A stretch of DNA of 64,000 nucleotides from Sarcocystis neurona (GCA_000727475.1 KL647308.1:1891091-1955090), one strand, 5' to 3'; shown: positions 25,401-38,100, numbered from the stretch's first letter. Notes: generated by a model from the letters alone, not told the origin. Numbers and translations: made by a program.

Positions 25401-26045
25401 CCTGGTGGTGGTACAGGAGAGAGGAACGGCCGGAGAGAGAAGGAGGAGGACGAGGAAGAGGAGAACGCATGCACTGCTGCTTTTTTCTTTGAGCTGTGCG
25501 CTGTTGAACTATCTGTGGAGCAGCTGCAGCAGCACTTGCTGTCTGTGATGCTCGCTATTGCCGAACGGTGGATTGCTGCTGCTGCTGCTTGCGCACATGA
25601 CGGCGGCGCCGCGCCAGCAGCAGGGGGGGCAGCAGGAGGAGAAATCGACGAAGAAGTGGCAGGAGAGACAGGATCTACAGCGACATTGGACGCACTCGAA
25701 AGCACCGTTTTGCCCGTCCTCACCAGCTTGCTTGAAGAGTTGACTGTCTGCATGCAGCAGCAGCAACAGCAGCAGCAGCAGGACCGGAGCAGAAGAAGCA
25801 GCAGCAGCATGCCCAGAACGACCGAGGAGGCAGCGGCCACAGCTGCAGCAGCAGGAGACGAAGAAAAGACACAAGACCGCGAAGCACCGCTCGGCGCAGC
25901 AGCTGCCGATGCTACTGCTGCTGCTGTCTCCTCTCGCGTGCTACGAGCACTCCTCATACGCACGAGGAACGCGAAGACTGCGCTGGTGCAGCTCCTGCTG
26001 CAACGACGCCGCTTCTCCGCGCAACTGCCAGCGCCGGATAATTAG
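7428..26045 (+). CDS. Nup155/Nup170-family nucleoporin, seven exons, very large
   Basis: Proposed structural scaffold of the nuclear pore inner ring. Exons 7428-9688, 10026-12450, 15063-16456, 16876-17074, 18669-21164, 21642-22426 and 24098-26045 join with matching phase at every junction, giving about 3,835 residues and a TAG stop. Family members elsewhere are near 1,400 residues; the excess is Gln, Ala, Ser and Cys runs from CAG/CTG tracts. Islands resembling the family's N-terminal propeller are RRQPLPRAFRDY (about residue 181), HLLCILTLRALHFF (398), NILTATSRGRLLLA (533), YLIAVDDADGVYVFQ (653) and TLHVSLTTSYGDRVTLRL (924). The helical C-terminal part shows AQIVRSLQQQLDHLLQQ (1645), DLLLRLYWRQQQ (2645) and PLSLRLEGLRWAEEALRDL (2719), in the order expected. 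The start ATG has A at -3. The family call rests on recalled similarity, not a search. The last two junctions and the join across the gap-containing intron are least certain. Confidence 0.62.
13261..13276. repeat. Perfect palindrome CGGTGTACGTACACCG
   Basis: A 16-bp perfect palindrome, a strong member of the GGTGTACGTACACC family that recurs through the window. It lies in intron 2 of the nucleoporin gene. Confidence 0.9.
13595..14486. other. Assembly gap (892 N)
   Basis: A run of N. The sequence just before it (about 13557-13594) matches the third repeat unit after it (about 14600-14640), so the missing bases probably belong to the same tandem array and the N count need not be the true length. 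Confidence 0.97.
14487..14640. repeat. 47-48 bp tandem repeat at the gap edge
   Basis: Three imperfect units start at 14487, 14534 and 14581, each beginning TTGT(A/G)T(C/T)CCG and carrying TCTGTTGCTG. The third ends in TTCTTCCGCGCCTTCC, which matches the sequence before the gap (TCTTCCGCGCTTCC). Confidence 0.8.
17104..17365. repeat. 18-bp minisatellite, CTGCCGTTGCTGCAACCG unit
   Basis: About 14 copies of an 18-bp unit with CAACCG/CACCTG/CAACTG variation at the end. The minus strand would read Leu-Gln-Gln-Arg-Gln-Arg, but in the gene model this lies in an intron of a plus-strand gene. Confidence 0.9.
17626..17643. repeat. Near-perfect palindrome CGGGTGTATGTACACCCG
   Basis: An 18-bp palindrome broken only at a central base pair; a member of the GTGTACGTACAC family within intron 4. 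Confidence 0.85.
18094..18107. repeat. Palindrome GGTGTACGTACACC
   Basis: An exact 14-bp copy of the palindrome in intron 4, in ordinary (not CAG) surroundings. Confidence 0.9.
18649..18662. repeat. Palindrome GGTGTACGTACACC next to a splice acceptor
   Basis: An exact 14-bp copy ending seven bases before the predicted first base of exon 5 (18669), so it sits in the acceptor region of intron 4. Confidence 0.9.
21932..21945. repeat. Palindrome copy GGGTGTATGTACAC inside an exon
   Basis: A one-base variant of the palindrome within predicted exon 6 of the nucleoporin gene, where it codes for Gly-Val-Cys-Thr. Confidence 0.75.
22427..24097 (+). other. Intron 6 of the nucleoporin gene
   Basis: The donor GTAAGC at 22427 and an acceptor ending at 24097 (CATGCAG) keep phase 2. 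The first 350 bases are CAG-rich and could encode Gln-rich residues if the donor lies later. The rest has CT-rich DNA (22980-23270), a purine-rich stretch (23480-23620) and TATA/GTAT microsatellite (23950-24000). The acceptor has a poor pyrimidine tract. Confidence 0.4.
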
Positions 26046-26689
26046 CTCTTTCCCCTTCCTTGCTGCTTTTGCTGCCGCGGTGGAGCTGAGCGAGGACACA
26101 CTGCTGGTGCCGCGCTGCTCTCGGAACGCCGCCGCTGCTGCTGCTGCCGCCTTCGCTTTTATCCCTCCGTAGACTGCGGCAGCCGGTGCACAGCAGCAGC
26201 GCTCCGGGTGTTGCTCCTCTTCCGGCTCTCTCTTTCAAAACAAAATAGGGAGTTTTCCTCGCAGCAGCTACCACAACCACCCGCATGCAGAACAGGACAG
26301 AAGTCGACGACAGCTCACCGTCAGGAGCTGCAGTCTGGCTTCTCACAAATATCCGACGACGTATTTCTCTCTCTCTCTCCGTATATATGTATATATGTGG
26401 GTGTGTCTCTCTCTATATGAGTACGTCTACATGTATGTACATTTATATATGCATATATATATATGGAATCGGGAGAATTTTTTGTGTGGAGATTTCTGTC
26501 GAGGTGGAGAAGTTTCGTATGTCGTCCGAGGTTGCAGTTACGTTGGATGGCTGCCGTCTATTTGAAGAATTTTTCAGCAAAGTCGCATACGTACATCTCT
26601 TTGTCTCTGCAGACAAAGTCTACATATACGTATAGCTAGCGGCTTCTCCTCTATACTTCAAGTCCGTTTCTTTACACGTACACACATAC

Positions 26690-26995
26690 GTGCATGTGTG
26701 TATATATAGCCACGTGTACAAATGTGTATGTATGTACACCTTTGTGCGTATACATATATATATGTATATATATACACATATATACCCACATGTATACATA
26801 TGTATGTATATATTCATATGTACGTATATGTGTAACTGGTTATACATATATAACTGATTTTCACTTCTGCGCTCTCCTGCAGTACGCAAGTTGCTATTGG
26901 TACAGAACACTTTGCAACGTCGGGCAGCGGCAATATGTGTCAATATATATATAAATATACATATATATATATATATATATATGTGTATCGTCGCT
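26690..26995. repeat. TATA/TACATA microsatellite cluster
   Basis: Alternating TATATA, GTACAC and GTATGT blocks over about 300 bp, ending in a pure TA run at about 26958-26982. Confidence 0.85.
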
Positions 26996-29900
26996 GAATC
27001 CCTCTCATGTTTGTATATATATATGTCAGGATCGCTATCTCTAGACGTATATATGTGTATGTTTCATTGATCGTATACCGATCCTGCTCACTAAGTATGT
27101 GCGTAGACACATACACATATATATATATATATATGTATGCACCAAGTAACAGAGCGGCCCGCGTGGTCTGAATACGTCTTCATTTCATTCCTAGTAGCCA
27201 AGAAGAAAGGAAGTTCCTCTTATCAACAAGCCAAACTCACAGCTACATACATATATATATTATGTATATGTATGTATAGATGTGCGCATGCAAACTGAGG
27301 AGGAGGTCCGTATGCGTCGATGGCGTATGTGCACAGACACATGGCAACGTGTCTGTGTAAGTATAATATATATTTATGAAGCAGCGATTTTTTTGCCTAT
27401 TCTCTGTATACTGACAAACATACGTACAAACACACGTACGCAGGGAGAAGCGGAAGAGAAATACTCCGGAAGTCGCCGCATGCGTGGAGGAGGGGACGGC
27501 GGTCCCGTTCTGGCACACATGCCGGGGGACTGGTGGAAGACTGCTGCTGCAGAGTGGGGCGTCGGGGCGCCGCTTTTCTGCTCTTCTGGCTTCTGCTGTT
27601 GTGCTTCTCTTGCTTTGTCGCTTCACATATATGAAGCGTCGATTTCTCGCCGTATTTCTGAAGAGAAGGACGAACGGCGTCTTTCGGCGAAGAGAGGGCG
27701 GCGGCAACGACACTTGGCCGACACAAATCAGTTCCGCATGCAGACACTACTCTTCGAAACGGCGGAAGGGAGTTTTCTGCAAATTTCTTCGGGGACAGCG
27801 ATTTACAAAGTTGCGGTGGAAAGTGGGGAAGGGGCGGTGGCTGCACCGTCGAAATGGGAGAAGACGCTTTGTTTCTGCCGTCTGACTACGCGGCTACGTG
27901 CACATATGGGAGGTTCATGTGTGTACGCACGTGTACATGTACGTGTGTATATATATATGTATAATACGCAAATTAATATATATATATATATATGTGGGCG
28001 TGAACAGATACGTGAACATACCCGGAGAGGGACAGGGAGAAAGATTTGGGCACACCTGAGTGTGCGCGTCCATAGATACGCATGTGCATTTCTACGTGTA
28101 AAGAGAAAGACGCACAGGTGTGTGTTTTTATGGGTATGTTTTTTTTTTAATCCTGGAGTGAGGACGGCGGACCAAGGGCCTTCTCACATGCACGCGCATG
28201 CAGAGGCGTCGCTCTGGCTCTATGCGAAGAGATCCACGCGGCGCGCCAACAGCACTTGCTGCTGAACGTAGCACACCACTCCGATCGACCGACGTCTTCT
28301 CTTTTTTTTCACAGATGCACGCATGCAGGTGGGCTCTGTGCGCCCGCCTGCTGTATACGAGGACGCACTTCAAGAAAGAAATACGCATGCAGGCGTGCGT
28401 ACACCTCTGCTGTCTCTGTGTGTGAGTGCACGTGTGCGCGTGTATGTGTGTCTGTATGTCCAGTCTGTGTTTACATATATAAGACACATCGTCGAGCGAC
28501 AGCGGCGACGTTGACTGCTTCTTTCTCGAGAAGACGAAAGAGGCGGAGACTGCGAAGCACCCCGCGGCACGAGAGGAATTTAAAACGAGAAAGGCTGTCT
28601 TTCGTTTCTTCATTGTGCTCCTGGCCCTGAATTGGTCACTGAGAACTGACACCGGGATGTAACTGTCTCTCTTGCAGTAGTAGACTAAGGAAGCAGCTTT
28701 AACGTTCGGTTGACACAAACACGTGGGTATGTATATATATATATATATATATGTATGCGCAAAAAGTCGTGCGAAGGAGCGCGCGGGAGGGCGACGGCAA
28801 GCGACTTTCATCTGTGAACGACGTGGAGATGGGAATGCGCGCACTGCGGGGGATTTCGGATTGTAGAAAGAAAGATTCTTTTGGTCCGAAAGCCATCACG
28901 TAGAGCAACCCAGCCAGAAAAAGAGTACTTTATCCACCTTTGTCACCAGGCGCACATGCGTAGTGATCGTCTCTTTGTGTGTAGGAAGCCCATGCACGCT
29001 CGCAGCGTCCGTCTTGAGGCTTGTAATAGATGCGCTTGCATGCGGCACACACACGCGTTTGCGTGAATACGTGTAAGTGAGAGTGTAAAGAGAGAACGGG
29101 AATGAAAGGAGGAGGACAATTACCATAGAGAGTACTTGCGGACAGTACTTTCTGTGTGCTTATCCGTATACGTGTGTATGTGTATCTGTGGACGGTTGCT
29201 TCACGTGGTGTGAAGAACGAGGCATGCTGCGCGTGCGGCTTGCTTGTGCCTCTCGACCTAGGAACAGCAGCCAGCAGCAGCAGCCAGCAAGATAGCTGAT
29301 GTTTCACGTTGCAGCGACAGTAGCAGGAGGCAGCAAGACACCTGCTACTTAATGTTGCAGCGACTCCTGCAACCAGGCGCCTTTCGATTCTGTGCGTCAC
29401 ACTCCCCCTGCTGCCGCTTTTGCATGCTCTTGCAGCACGGTCCGCCACACAGCTAGCGGACTGTATGGACACCTGAGAGCGAGCACGTCTCTGCGCCTGA
29501 TTCTACGCGCAGACTGCTGAGGCGGGCACCCAGGTCGTAGACTCGCACTCGCAGCAATTCCATCTTTTTTGAAAGTAGACATTCGCATGTCTACACTACA
29601 CTCCGCACACATCTGCAGACACCAAGTTCTCTCGACAGGTATACAGAAACTGGAGCGACACAGCGTTACACAGGTGGGTCGTCTGGTAGTACGTGTGCTG
29701 GCGCTGCTGCGGAGCAGAACTTCCGTACGTGTGACTGCCTCTTGCTGTACATATGAAGACTTCGATATACACGTAAAGAGGTGAGACGAGAGTCTCGCAT
29801 GCTAGGACGCACGAAGGACTTCCTGGGATCTCAAGACGCGTTCTTTTGCGTGTTTGTCGTTTCCTTTGTGTCCGGGTGAGGCAGCAGCAGTCGACGCTGC

Positions 29901-31679
29901 ATGCGGACTTCTTCAGCGACGCAAGCAGCGCGAGGTCACCTCCTAGGTGAAACGCGGTGTGACGTGTGTGTGTCCACGCGACAGCCACTTTCTCGCAGCA
30001 CAGCCGCGTCCCACAAAATATTCCACGAAGCACCTGCTGCTGCTTTTGACAAGATACGTGTATACTTTGTTGGATTATGTATGTGTACCGGTGTGGACGG
30101 GAGATTCGCAACGACGTGTGTACGTTCACACTTTTGATTAGCATACCGTTTTTTCGGCTAAAGAGGGAAGGACGTGACACTTCTGTGAACTGCGCGCCGG
30201 AGAGAGAGACAGAGAAATGGCTACGTTCTTCAAGAAGACCTGTGCAGAGTCGTTCTGCTCGTCTGCTTGTCTTCCTTTATAGAGACATATGCGTGTCAGG
30301 GACGCACGCCGGGAACGGACGCATGGATGAAACCAGCAGTGGTGCGCCTCCACATCGCGCTAGCAGCAGCGTCAAAACTGCGCGCAGACGGGCACCGTTC
30401 GAGAACCCCTCTCTCTAATCAGCCGCGCGCATGTCGTGCCGGGAGAATTCTTCTTCTTGTTCGTAGCGATATCTATTTCTGCTTACAGCGAGGTGTTTAT
30501 CCTTCACACGAGGTACTACCATCTACCTGGATATACATACTTACGCACAGAAGAAGATATATATCTGTATATGGTCGCACACGTAAACACACTGGTGCAA
30601 AGAGGAAAAGGAATATACGTATCTATACACATTACACGTACATACACGTATGTGGTGATATACATATATATATATATATATGTATAGGTGCATGTAGGCT
30701 GAAGTGTCGACTGCAGACTGTCTACAAGAAAGTTTTTTGGTCGAAGTCTGAACCTCCAGGGACGACTGCATGCAAGGATGGAGGAGGATGTGACACACTG
30801 CAAATCCCGGCACGTAGTCCACGAAGACCCTTCCCCCCTTCCGCTTTCCCCCGTATTAGCCTCTTCGTATGTCCGTGGAAATATGCGGAGGTCCTTCCTC
30901 CGAGAAATATCTGCTACATCGACCACCGAGCGACAGCGCAGGGTGCCTCTTCTCCTGCTAGCGGAGAAGTCATTTTGGCGACTTGGCTGCGTCTGCGTCT
31001 TTTTTAACATGAAAGTGTGTGACGAAAAGGGGTCCTGCGACACACGGAGAAGTTCTCCTCGAGAAAAAAAAGACATCTGCTGTCCGCTGGACCATGCGGC
31101 AAGACGAAGACCTCGCCAGGGGACCGCGCAGCAGTAACTCACGGCCCCTTCACACATGCAGAAGTATCTCTGTGCGTCCGCGTCAAGTCGTAAATATGTC
31201 TCTACTTCTCTGCATCTGTTCAAACATGTATGTTCACGTATGTATATACTCATATACATATATACATACACAGGCCTGCACATGGAGAGGGGTCCACACA
31301 CACGACCTCGGGAAGAAGCAACGAGATAAAGATGTCGCCGGACGTAGATGTATGCACACAAACATGTGAAAAATACACATATACACATACACATACATAT
31401 AATCTGTATATATATATATATATTTGTAGATATGTACCGACATATATATGCATATATGTGGAGAGAGACACACAGAGAGAGAGATAGGTAGGTAGGTAGA
31501 TATGCGTATATGTGGAACAGACGTGGATGAGTAAAAAAGTTGTGTATGAAGGGCAATCTCTGCAGGACGGAGTTGAATGCGGTGCCCGTCCTCTTGAAAG
31601 ACTTTCCTCCCGTCCTTCACGCGGGACACGCACATGAAAATATATATATTAATATATATACACTTATATGTATATTTAC

Positions 31680-31850
31680 TGCACATACACATAGGAGCTC
31701 GGGTAATATGAGGAGCACCAGCAGCAGCAGGTGCAGCACAGACGAGTTCGTTGAAGAAATGCGGCAGCCGGGCGGTCATCAGCGGGTTCACCTGCTCCTC
31801 TGCGTCTGCAGGAGTACCGGCGGCTGCTGCTGCGTGAACGCTGCTGCTGC
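31680..31850 (-). other. Possible extra 3' exon (minus strand)
   Basis: After possible acceptors reading CCTGCAG, GACGCAG or GAGCAG, the minus strand reads VNPLMTARLPHFFNELV, which looks like ordinary protein rather than triplet repeat. If spliced to the kelch gene it would replace part of the Gly/Ala-rich tail. I could not fix the upstream donor. Confidence 0.2.
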
Positions 31851-32118
31851 TGCTGCGGGAGCACCAACACACCGTCGGTGCTGGCCTGTTTTTCGGCAGC
31901 AGCAGCTGCTGTTGCAGCCGCCACAATCCTTCTGCAGCCCGTGCTGCTGCTGCTGCTCTCCGGCAGCAGGTACGTTACCCACATCGCTGGGCTCGCTACT
32001 GTCTGCCCCAGCAGCAGCAGCAGGCATTAGCAGTTATTCCCCGCCGTCCAAGTGCTGCTTCCTCCTCCTGCTCCTGGCCTGCCGGAGCCTGCGGCTGCGT
32101 AGCTGCTGGTGACGCCGC

Positions 32119-35100
32119 CTAGTCTGCTGCTGGTCCTCCTCCTCCTGCTGCAGCAGCTCGTCCCGCTGCTCCTGGGCCCGTCGCTCCCCGTGCTGCTCGG
32201 TCTCTCTGAACAGCGGGCGTCGCTGCGCCCGCTACTCCTGCTCCTCCGCCTGCTCCTGCTGCAGTTCCTGCTCCTCCTGTGGTTCCTGCTGCTCCTCCTG
32301 CAGGGGAAGGCGGAGGGAGAGGAGAAAAAGCAGCCAGCTGCGGACAACCTCCCGCAGCCCCGTAAGAGCTCCTGCTGCTGCTCTGCGGCTCTGCAGACGG
32401 CACGCTTTCCTCACTGCGGCAGGAAAAATCGACGGCAGCAGGCCACCCCACACTCCATATTCCTCCCCCTGCCGCCGTCCCGCCCGCTGCTGCTCCTCCT
32501 CCTCCTCTGCAGGCTCCTGGTGCTGCTGCCGCTATTGGCCCGCCTTCTGCTGCTGTTCCTGCTCCTGCGCTGCTTCTGTACGGTGGTCCGGCTGCACCTC
32601 CTCCTGCTGCAGGTCCTCTGGGCACTCCGCCCACTGACACGCCCGCTCCTGCTGGAGTTGGTGTCCCACCGCCTCCTGCCGGTGCTGCTGCTGCTCCCCC
32701 TCCCCCAGCTCCTCCTCCAACTCTGCACCGGGCCGCTGCTGCAGTGACTCCTGCTGCCGTGAAGTGCAGCAGCCCCCCCGCACCACCACCTACTCCTCTG
32801 TTAAATCCCGCTATACCACCACCTCCGCCTTCTGCTCGGTACGCGGCGACTCCTGGTGCTGCCGTCGCCGCGAACTGCGCTGCTGCTGCCCCTACTGCTG
32901 CTGCGGGGCCGGGACTTGTTCCTGCTGCTGCCCCACCCGCGACATCTCGATACGCAGTTCCCGCTCCTCCTCCGGCTGCTGCTGGTGCGCCAGCGCTGCC
33001 TCCTGCTGCTGCTGCCCTTCTGCCGTATCCCGCACACCCTCCTGCTGGGGCGCCCGGCGCCGCTGCTGCTCCTGGGGCGGCTGCAGCAGCAGCAGCACCT
33101 GCACCGCCTCCCCCTGCTCCTCCCCCTGCTCCGCACGCAGAGGACCGTGCCAGAGACATTTTTGCAATTTCCATAACAAGGGAAGGCAGCGTTTCGAGCT
33201 CGTCGAACGCCGCGGTATGCAGCAGCTGGTCCGCATGCAGAAAGACGTAATCTAAGCAACACCGCTTTAACGTGCATGCGCGATACGCCTCTGCAGCCTT
33301 CAGCAGCGGGCACACCGTCTCGAGGTCAATTAACGCAACGAGCAAATTCTCGCTGTACGACTTCAACATCGTGAGCGTGTAGTGGTCCGCAAGCCCCATC
33401 ACCTGCAGCCAACCGGAAAAAAGGAAAGTCGCGGAGAAACTGGGTGCTGCAGCAGCGAGGAAGACGGAAGACAAAAGCAAGAGGCGAGAGAAGCACAGAA
33501 AGAAAACAAAACAGCAAGCGAGGACCCGCACGAGGAGGGTGGAGACGAGGCGGCGAAGATGAAAAAAAGGAAACGCAACAAACCGAAGAAAAGGAAATCA
33601 AGAAGACGACGCCAACGTGTATCGTTACGTAGGACAAGATCGTCGAGACACACACACAGAGACGGCCATATTAGGTCGAACAGTAAAACGAAATTTTGCA
33701 CCGACGTAATCGATAAACACTCATGCGTTATTTAGTAGATATGTATCGAAGAGGACGCCGCACGGATACACGCATGTACATGAGTACATATTTGCAAGTA
33801 TCCAGGAGGACCAGGGCGACAGAGAAAGACGGATGTATACAGACACGACACTTGCTGGATATGTCTGCCTGCAGTTTCTGCAGTCGTACAGACAAACAAA
33901 AGGAGTATAACAAGGCCACACAAACACACGCATACAGATACACGTCCATTTCCACAAAGGGGACGCACGTATATATTTGCATATACATATATTGATCAAG
34001 TCGTCTCATTTAACACACAGTTCGCGGTGTACAGACACCGTGCGGTGTATAGACAGTGTGCCGGGTATAGATGGCGTGCGGTGTACAGACAGCATGCGGT
34101 GTACAGACAGCATGCGGTGTATAGACAGCATGCGGTGTATAGACAGCATGCGGTGTATAGACAGCATGCGGTGTATAGACAGCATGCGGTGTATAGACAG
34201 CATGCGGTGTATAGACAGCATGCGGTGTATAGACAGCATGCGGTGTATAGACAGCATGCGGTGTATAGACAGCATGCGGTGTATAGACAGCGCGGCTATG
34301 GAGAGGTGTCACCTACCCAGCACGTGAAGTAATGCTGAGTTTCTCTCTCTTTCTCTCTCCATCTATCTATCTCTCTTTGTAGGCTCTTCCTGAGATGAAG
34401 CATCGTGTGCCCGTGTTCGCAGATACGCTAGTACGCATACGTACACATACACACGTCCACACATTTTGTGTGTGTACGTGTATACGTATGATACGTACGA
34501 TAGTCTGTATCTACCAATGTACAAACACCAACACGTTTTTCTCCGTATGCAAAGGAAGTCCTGTTGATCGGCATATCTGTACATATAAACGTATGTCTTC
34601 GTTGTCCTCTCTGTGCACACACATCATGCGTATATTGTTCTGCCTCTGTCGATACATACAAATATATATATATATATATATGTATGTATAGACGGTTAAT
34701 ATTGGCGTCTCTCTCTTTAAATACATATGGACGCGTCCACTTCTTCCTTGCTTTATAGGCACCCATACATACACGTACACTGGTTTTTATAGAGAGAGGC
34801 ATACATATACTTACACCTGCCTCACTTTCTTTCTATACATTGATATGCAACTTATTGACCGCTCTCTGCATACACGCACACTTTCTATCGGTGGATAGAT
34901 ATATATTGGTCTGTTCATAGACACACATACATACGTTGATCTGCCTCTGTGTCTCTCTTCAAAGACTTTCAATATTCGTGTATGTCCCCACACAAATATA
35001 TGCATATATATGTTTGTACCTCTCCCTCTCTCTTATTCTCTGTATATATATATATATTGATTTGTATCGAAAAAAGCACTTACATCGACCTCTCTCACTC

Positions 35101-38100
35101 TATTCCCCTCTTTTTCTCTGTTTTCCCGTATTTCTCTCTCTGTTTTCCTCTTTATAGGTCGAGCCACCTGCGTACACAGGGACGAACATCGGTTTCGCCT
35201 TTCCTTTCTTCTCTATGTGTGTATCTCTGTCTTTCTCTCTTTTGCTGCGCGGGTCCCGAGAAACAAGCGCGCCTCTTTTTTTGCAGGAATTTGACAGAGA
35301 TATCCACACAGGGTGGGGGACGCATGCAGACCGGCGGGTTTGTCTTTACCTCGCAAATGACGTGGGGCCTGGTCTCGTGGAGCTTGCCAGTGTAGAGAAA
35401 GCCAAGCATCGCGACGTACGCGTCGTAGGACCAGCCGTGGATGAGAATGCGCTGCTGCTTGCTCTCCCGCATGCTGCTGGTGAAGAGATGCTTGAAGAAG
35501 TCGCAGCCGACGGCCAGGATATTGCGGTGGGCGAAGATTTCTCTGTTTTCAACCACAAGCACCACGTCAGCAAACGCAGGGGAATTCACGAGTCTTCGCA
35601 GGTTCCTCACCAGCTGCCGAACAGAGCTCTCGTTCAACGCTTCCTCTTCGAAACGGCTAGCGTCCAGCACATGCATATCATTTAGCCAGCGATTTCCGTC
35701 AAAGCCGCCAAAAATCAGAAGTCTTCTATTGCCCACTAATGCCGCACTATGACGCTGTCTCCCGGATGGCGGCCCTGCGCTTGGAATCAGCTCCCCGCTC
35801 TCTCCTCCTCGTCCTCCTGTCTCGTCTCCTGCTGCTGCTGCTCCTCCTCTTCCGCCTCCTCCCGCCGTGCCGCCCGTCCCGAAGTAGGATCGCGACCACC
35901 GTGTCGTGCAGCAGTTGTTGCTGCTGCCTGCTGCTGCTACAGCCACGGCTGCTGTTCCTGCTGCGTGGGTCTCGTCACCCCACCTCTCCCCGCCCTCTGC
36001 TGCTCCAGCGATGCTGCTGCTGCTTCCGCCCCACACCGCTGTGCCCGGAGCCGCGGGTCCTCCTCCCCCTCCCGCAGGAGCAGGAACAACAGCAGCCCCA
36101 CACCGGCCGCACGCCGACAACACCACGCAACCGCCGCTATCTCTCGTCGCGCTCCTGCTGCTGTCGCTGCTGCTCCCCCCCGCCGCACGACCACCGACAA
36201 CTCCCCCAGCGTTTGTCAGGAAGGACGAAGAAGGAATGCTGCTGCTGCCGCCTCTGCGTCCGTCGGCCGCTGCTGCTGCTCCTGTTGACAACCCCCCCCC
36301 GCACGCGGAACACCGCCCTGCAGCTCCGGCCGGTACCAACCACGCGCTGCTGCTGCTGCTGCCCGGTGCGCGTCCTCCTTCCAGAGGAGCAGAAGCAGCA
36401 GCAGGAGGAAGGGGAGAAGTACGAGGAGGAAGACAAGATGCGCAGGAAGCTGAAAAAGAAGAAGTAGGAGAGGAAGGGGAGGACGACGAAGACGAGGAAG
36501 TCGTCGAAGACGAAGAAGAAAGGGCGGCGGGATTCAGCCAGGAACGGGACTTGACGTCAAGAATATAAATCTCGTTGATCCGTCGCTTCCCGTCATAACC
36601 ACCGAAGAAAAAAATTTTGTTGCCGATCAAATTCGCCGTGTGGCCGCGCAGACCCGGCGGTGGCGTCCCGCTAATTTCCGGCTGCAGCACCCTCGCCCAG
36701 GAAACAAACAGCAGCAGCATATATCTACACACACGTCTGTCTCCCCACACCAATACATACGCAGACATATACAAACTACACACGTCTACACAGATATACA
36801 TGTGTCCGCCGGCGCATATGTCCCGTACGTGTACGGAGACATACGTACTCAGAAATATACACAGAGAGAGAGGCATACGTATATATATATGTGTACACGA
36901 ATGTGTGCGGGCCGCACGTATATTCCGTACATGTACGTAGACGTTTATTCCCATAAATGTAGAGAGAAAGATGTACACGTCCGTATATATACATGTGTGT
37001 CTATGCGGCACGTGTCCCCTGTATATGTACGCAGAGAGAGAGGTGCGTATATACACATATATACATATATATATACACATATATATAGACATATATATAC
37101 ATATATATGTATAGATGTATGTATACACGAGTTTGTGAGCAGCGATACATGTATATAGGAGAATATACGTATTTGTACGCCTTTATACGTGCTCGGAGAT
37201 ATGTGTGCGTATGTATATGTGGAGAGACAGACGCAGAGGAAGACATATACCAGGCCACGCAGGTCGACGGGGATAAGAAGGCACGTAGGCATGCACAGAC
37301 TCTGCCAAGGGAAATCTGGGCAAATGGGTCACCTGCTTTTCTTCTTCCGCTATCTCTCCTCCACATATATATGTATATACGTACACGTGCATGACGCAGC
37401 TGCTGTTCGTCTCTGTGTGCTGCGTCTGCTGCCTCTGCTGCCGCAGCTTCTCCGTCCTCGCTGCAGAAGTTTCCTGCGTGCCGCTGCTGTCACCCTGCGA
37501 CCCTCGGTGTCCCCTTCTTCTTTCTGCTGCTGCTCTCCTGTTCTGCTCTGCTGCTCCTGCCCTACTTCTGCTCTGCTGCTCCTGCTCTACTTCTGCTCTG
37601 CTGCTCCTGCTCTACTTCTGCTCTGCTGCTGTTTTCGTCGCGCTGCGGCCCTCTGTTTCTGCTGTTTCGCGGTTCTTCCTCCGGCACTCCGCAGCTGCTC
37701 TGCTCGTCTGCTCTCTTGTGCCGCTCTGCTGCGGGGCTTCTGGGCTCTGTGCTTCTGCTCCCCCGCTGTTGCTGCTGCCACGTCTTGTGCCCTTCTGTCT
37801 CTCCTGGCTTTCTCGCTGCTGCTCCGTACCCGGGTCCAGGTGAGGGTCGCCGTGTTGAAAACGTGGAGGTCGGTCAGGTGCGTGTTGCCGCTGTGTCCGC
37901 CGAAGAGCAGCAGACTACTTTGAACGACCGTGACGGTGTGGGCGTTGCGCGCAAGAGGCTTCTCGCCTTTGACGCAGGGTTGAATCCACGCCATCGTCTC
38001 CAGGTCAAGCGCATGCACGTCAGAGAAGCAGTTCTGCCCGTCGTACCCCCCAAACAAATACAGTTTCTCGTTTACTTTGCTGAGGGAGTGGCAGGCACGT

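Larger units (their letters stand above)
26046..32118. other. Convergent intergenic region, microsatellite-rich
   Basis: The region lies between the stop of the nucleoporin gene (+) and the stop of the kelch gene (-). It holds TATA/TACATA microsatellites at 26370-26470, 26690-26990, 27110-27140, 27950-27995, 28730-28755, 30655-30685 and 31395-31460, and CAG/CTG DNA from 31700. The open frames seen (for example 27282-28265 + and 28128-28844 -) cross microsatellites and show no domain I know. A possible extra 3' exon of the kelch gene lies at about 31680-31850 on the minus strand. Confidence 0.5.

Noticed and set aside
27282..28265. 327-codon open frame on the plus strand
   Set aside because: It crosses microsatellite DNA at both ends and shows no recognisable domain. 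A short ordinary-looking middle is not enough to call an exon.
28128..28844. 238-codon open frame on the minus strand
   Set aside because: It contains Ile-Tyr runs from a TA microsatellite and has no domain or splice support.
34024..34292. CRISPR-like regular array
   Set aside because: The 18-bp units are head to tail without unique spacers, so this is a minisatellite in an intron of a eukaryotic gene.
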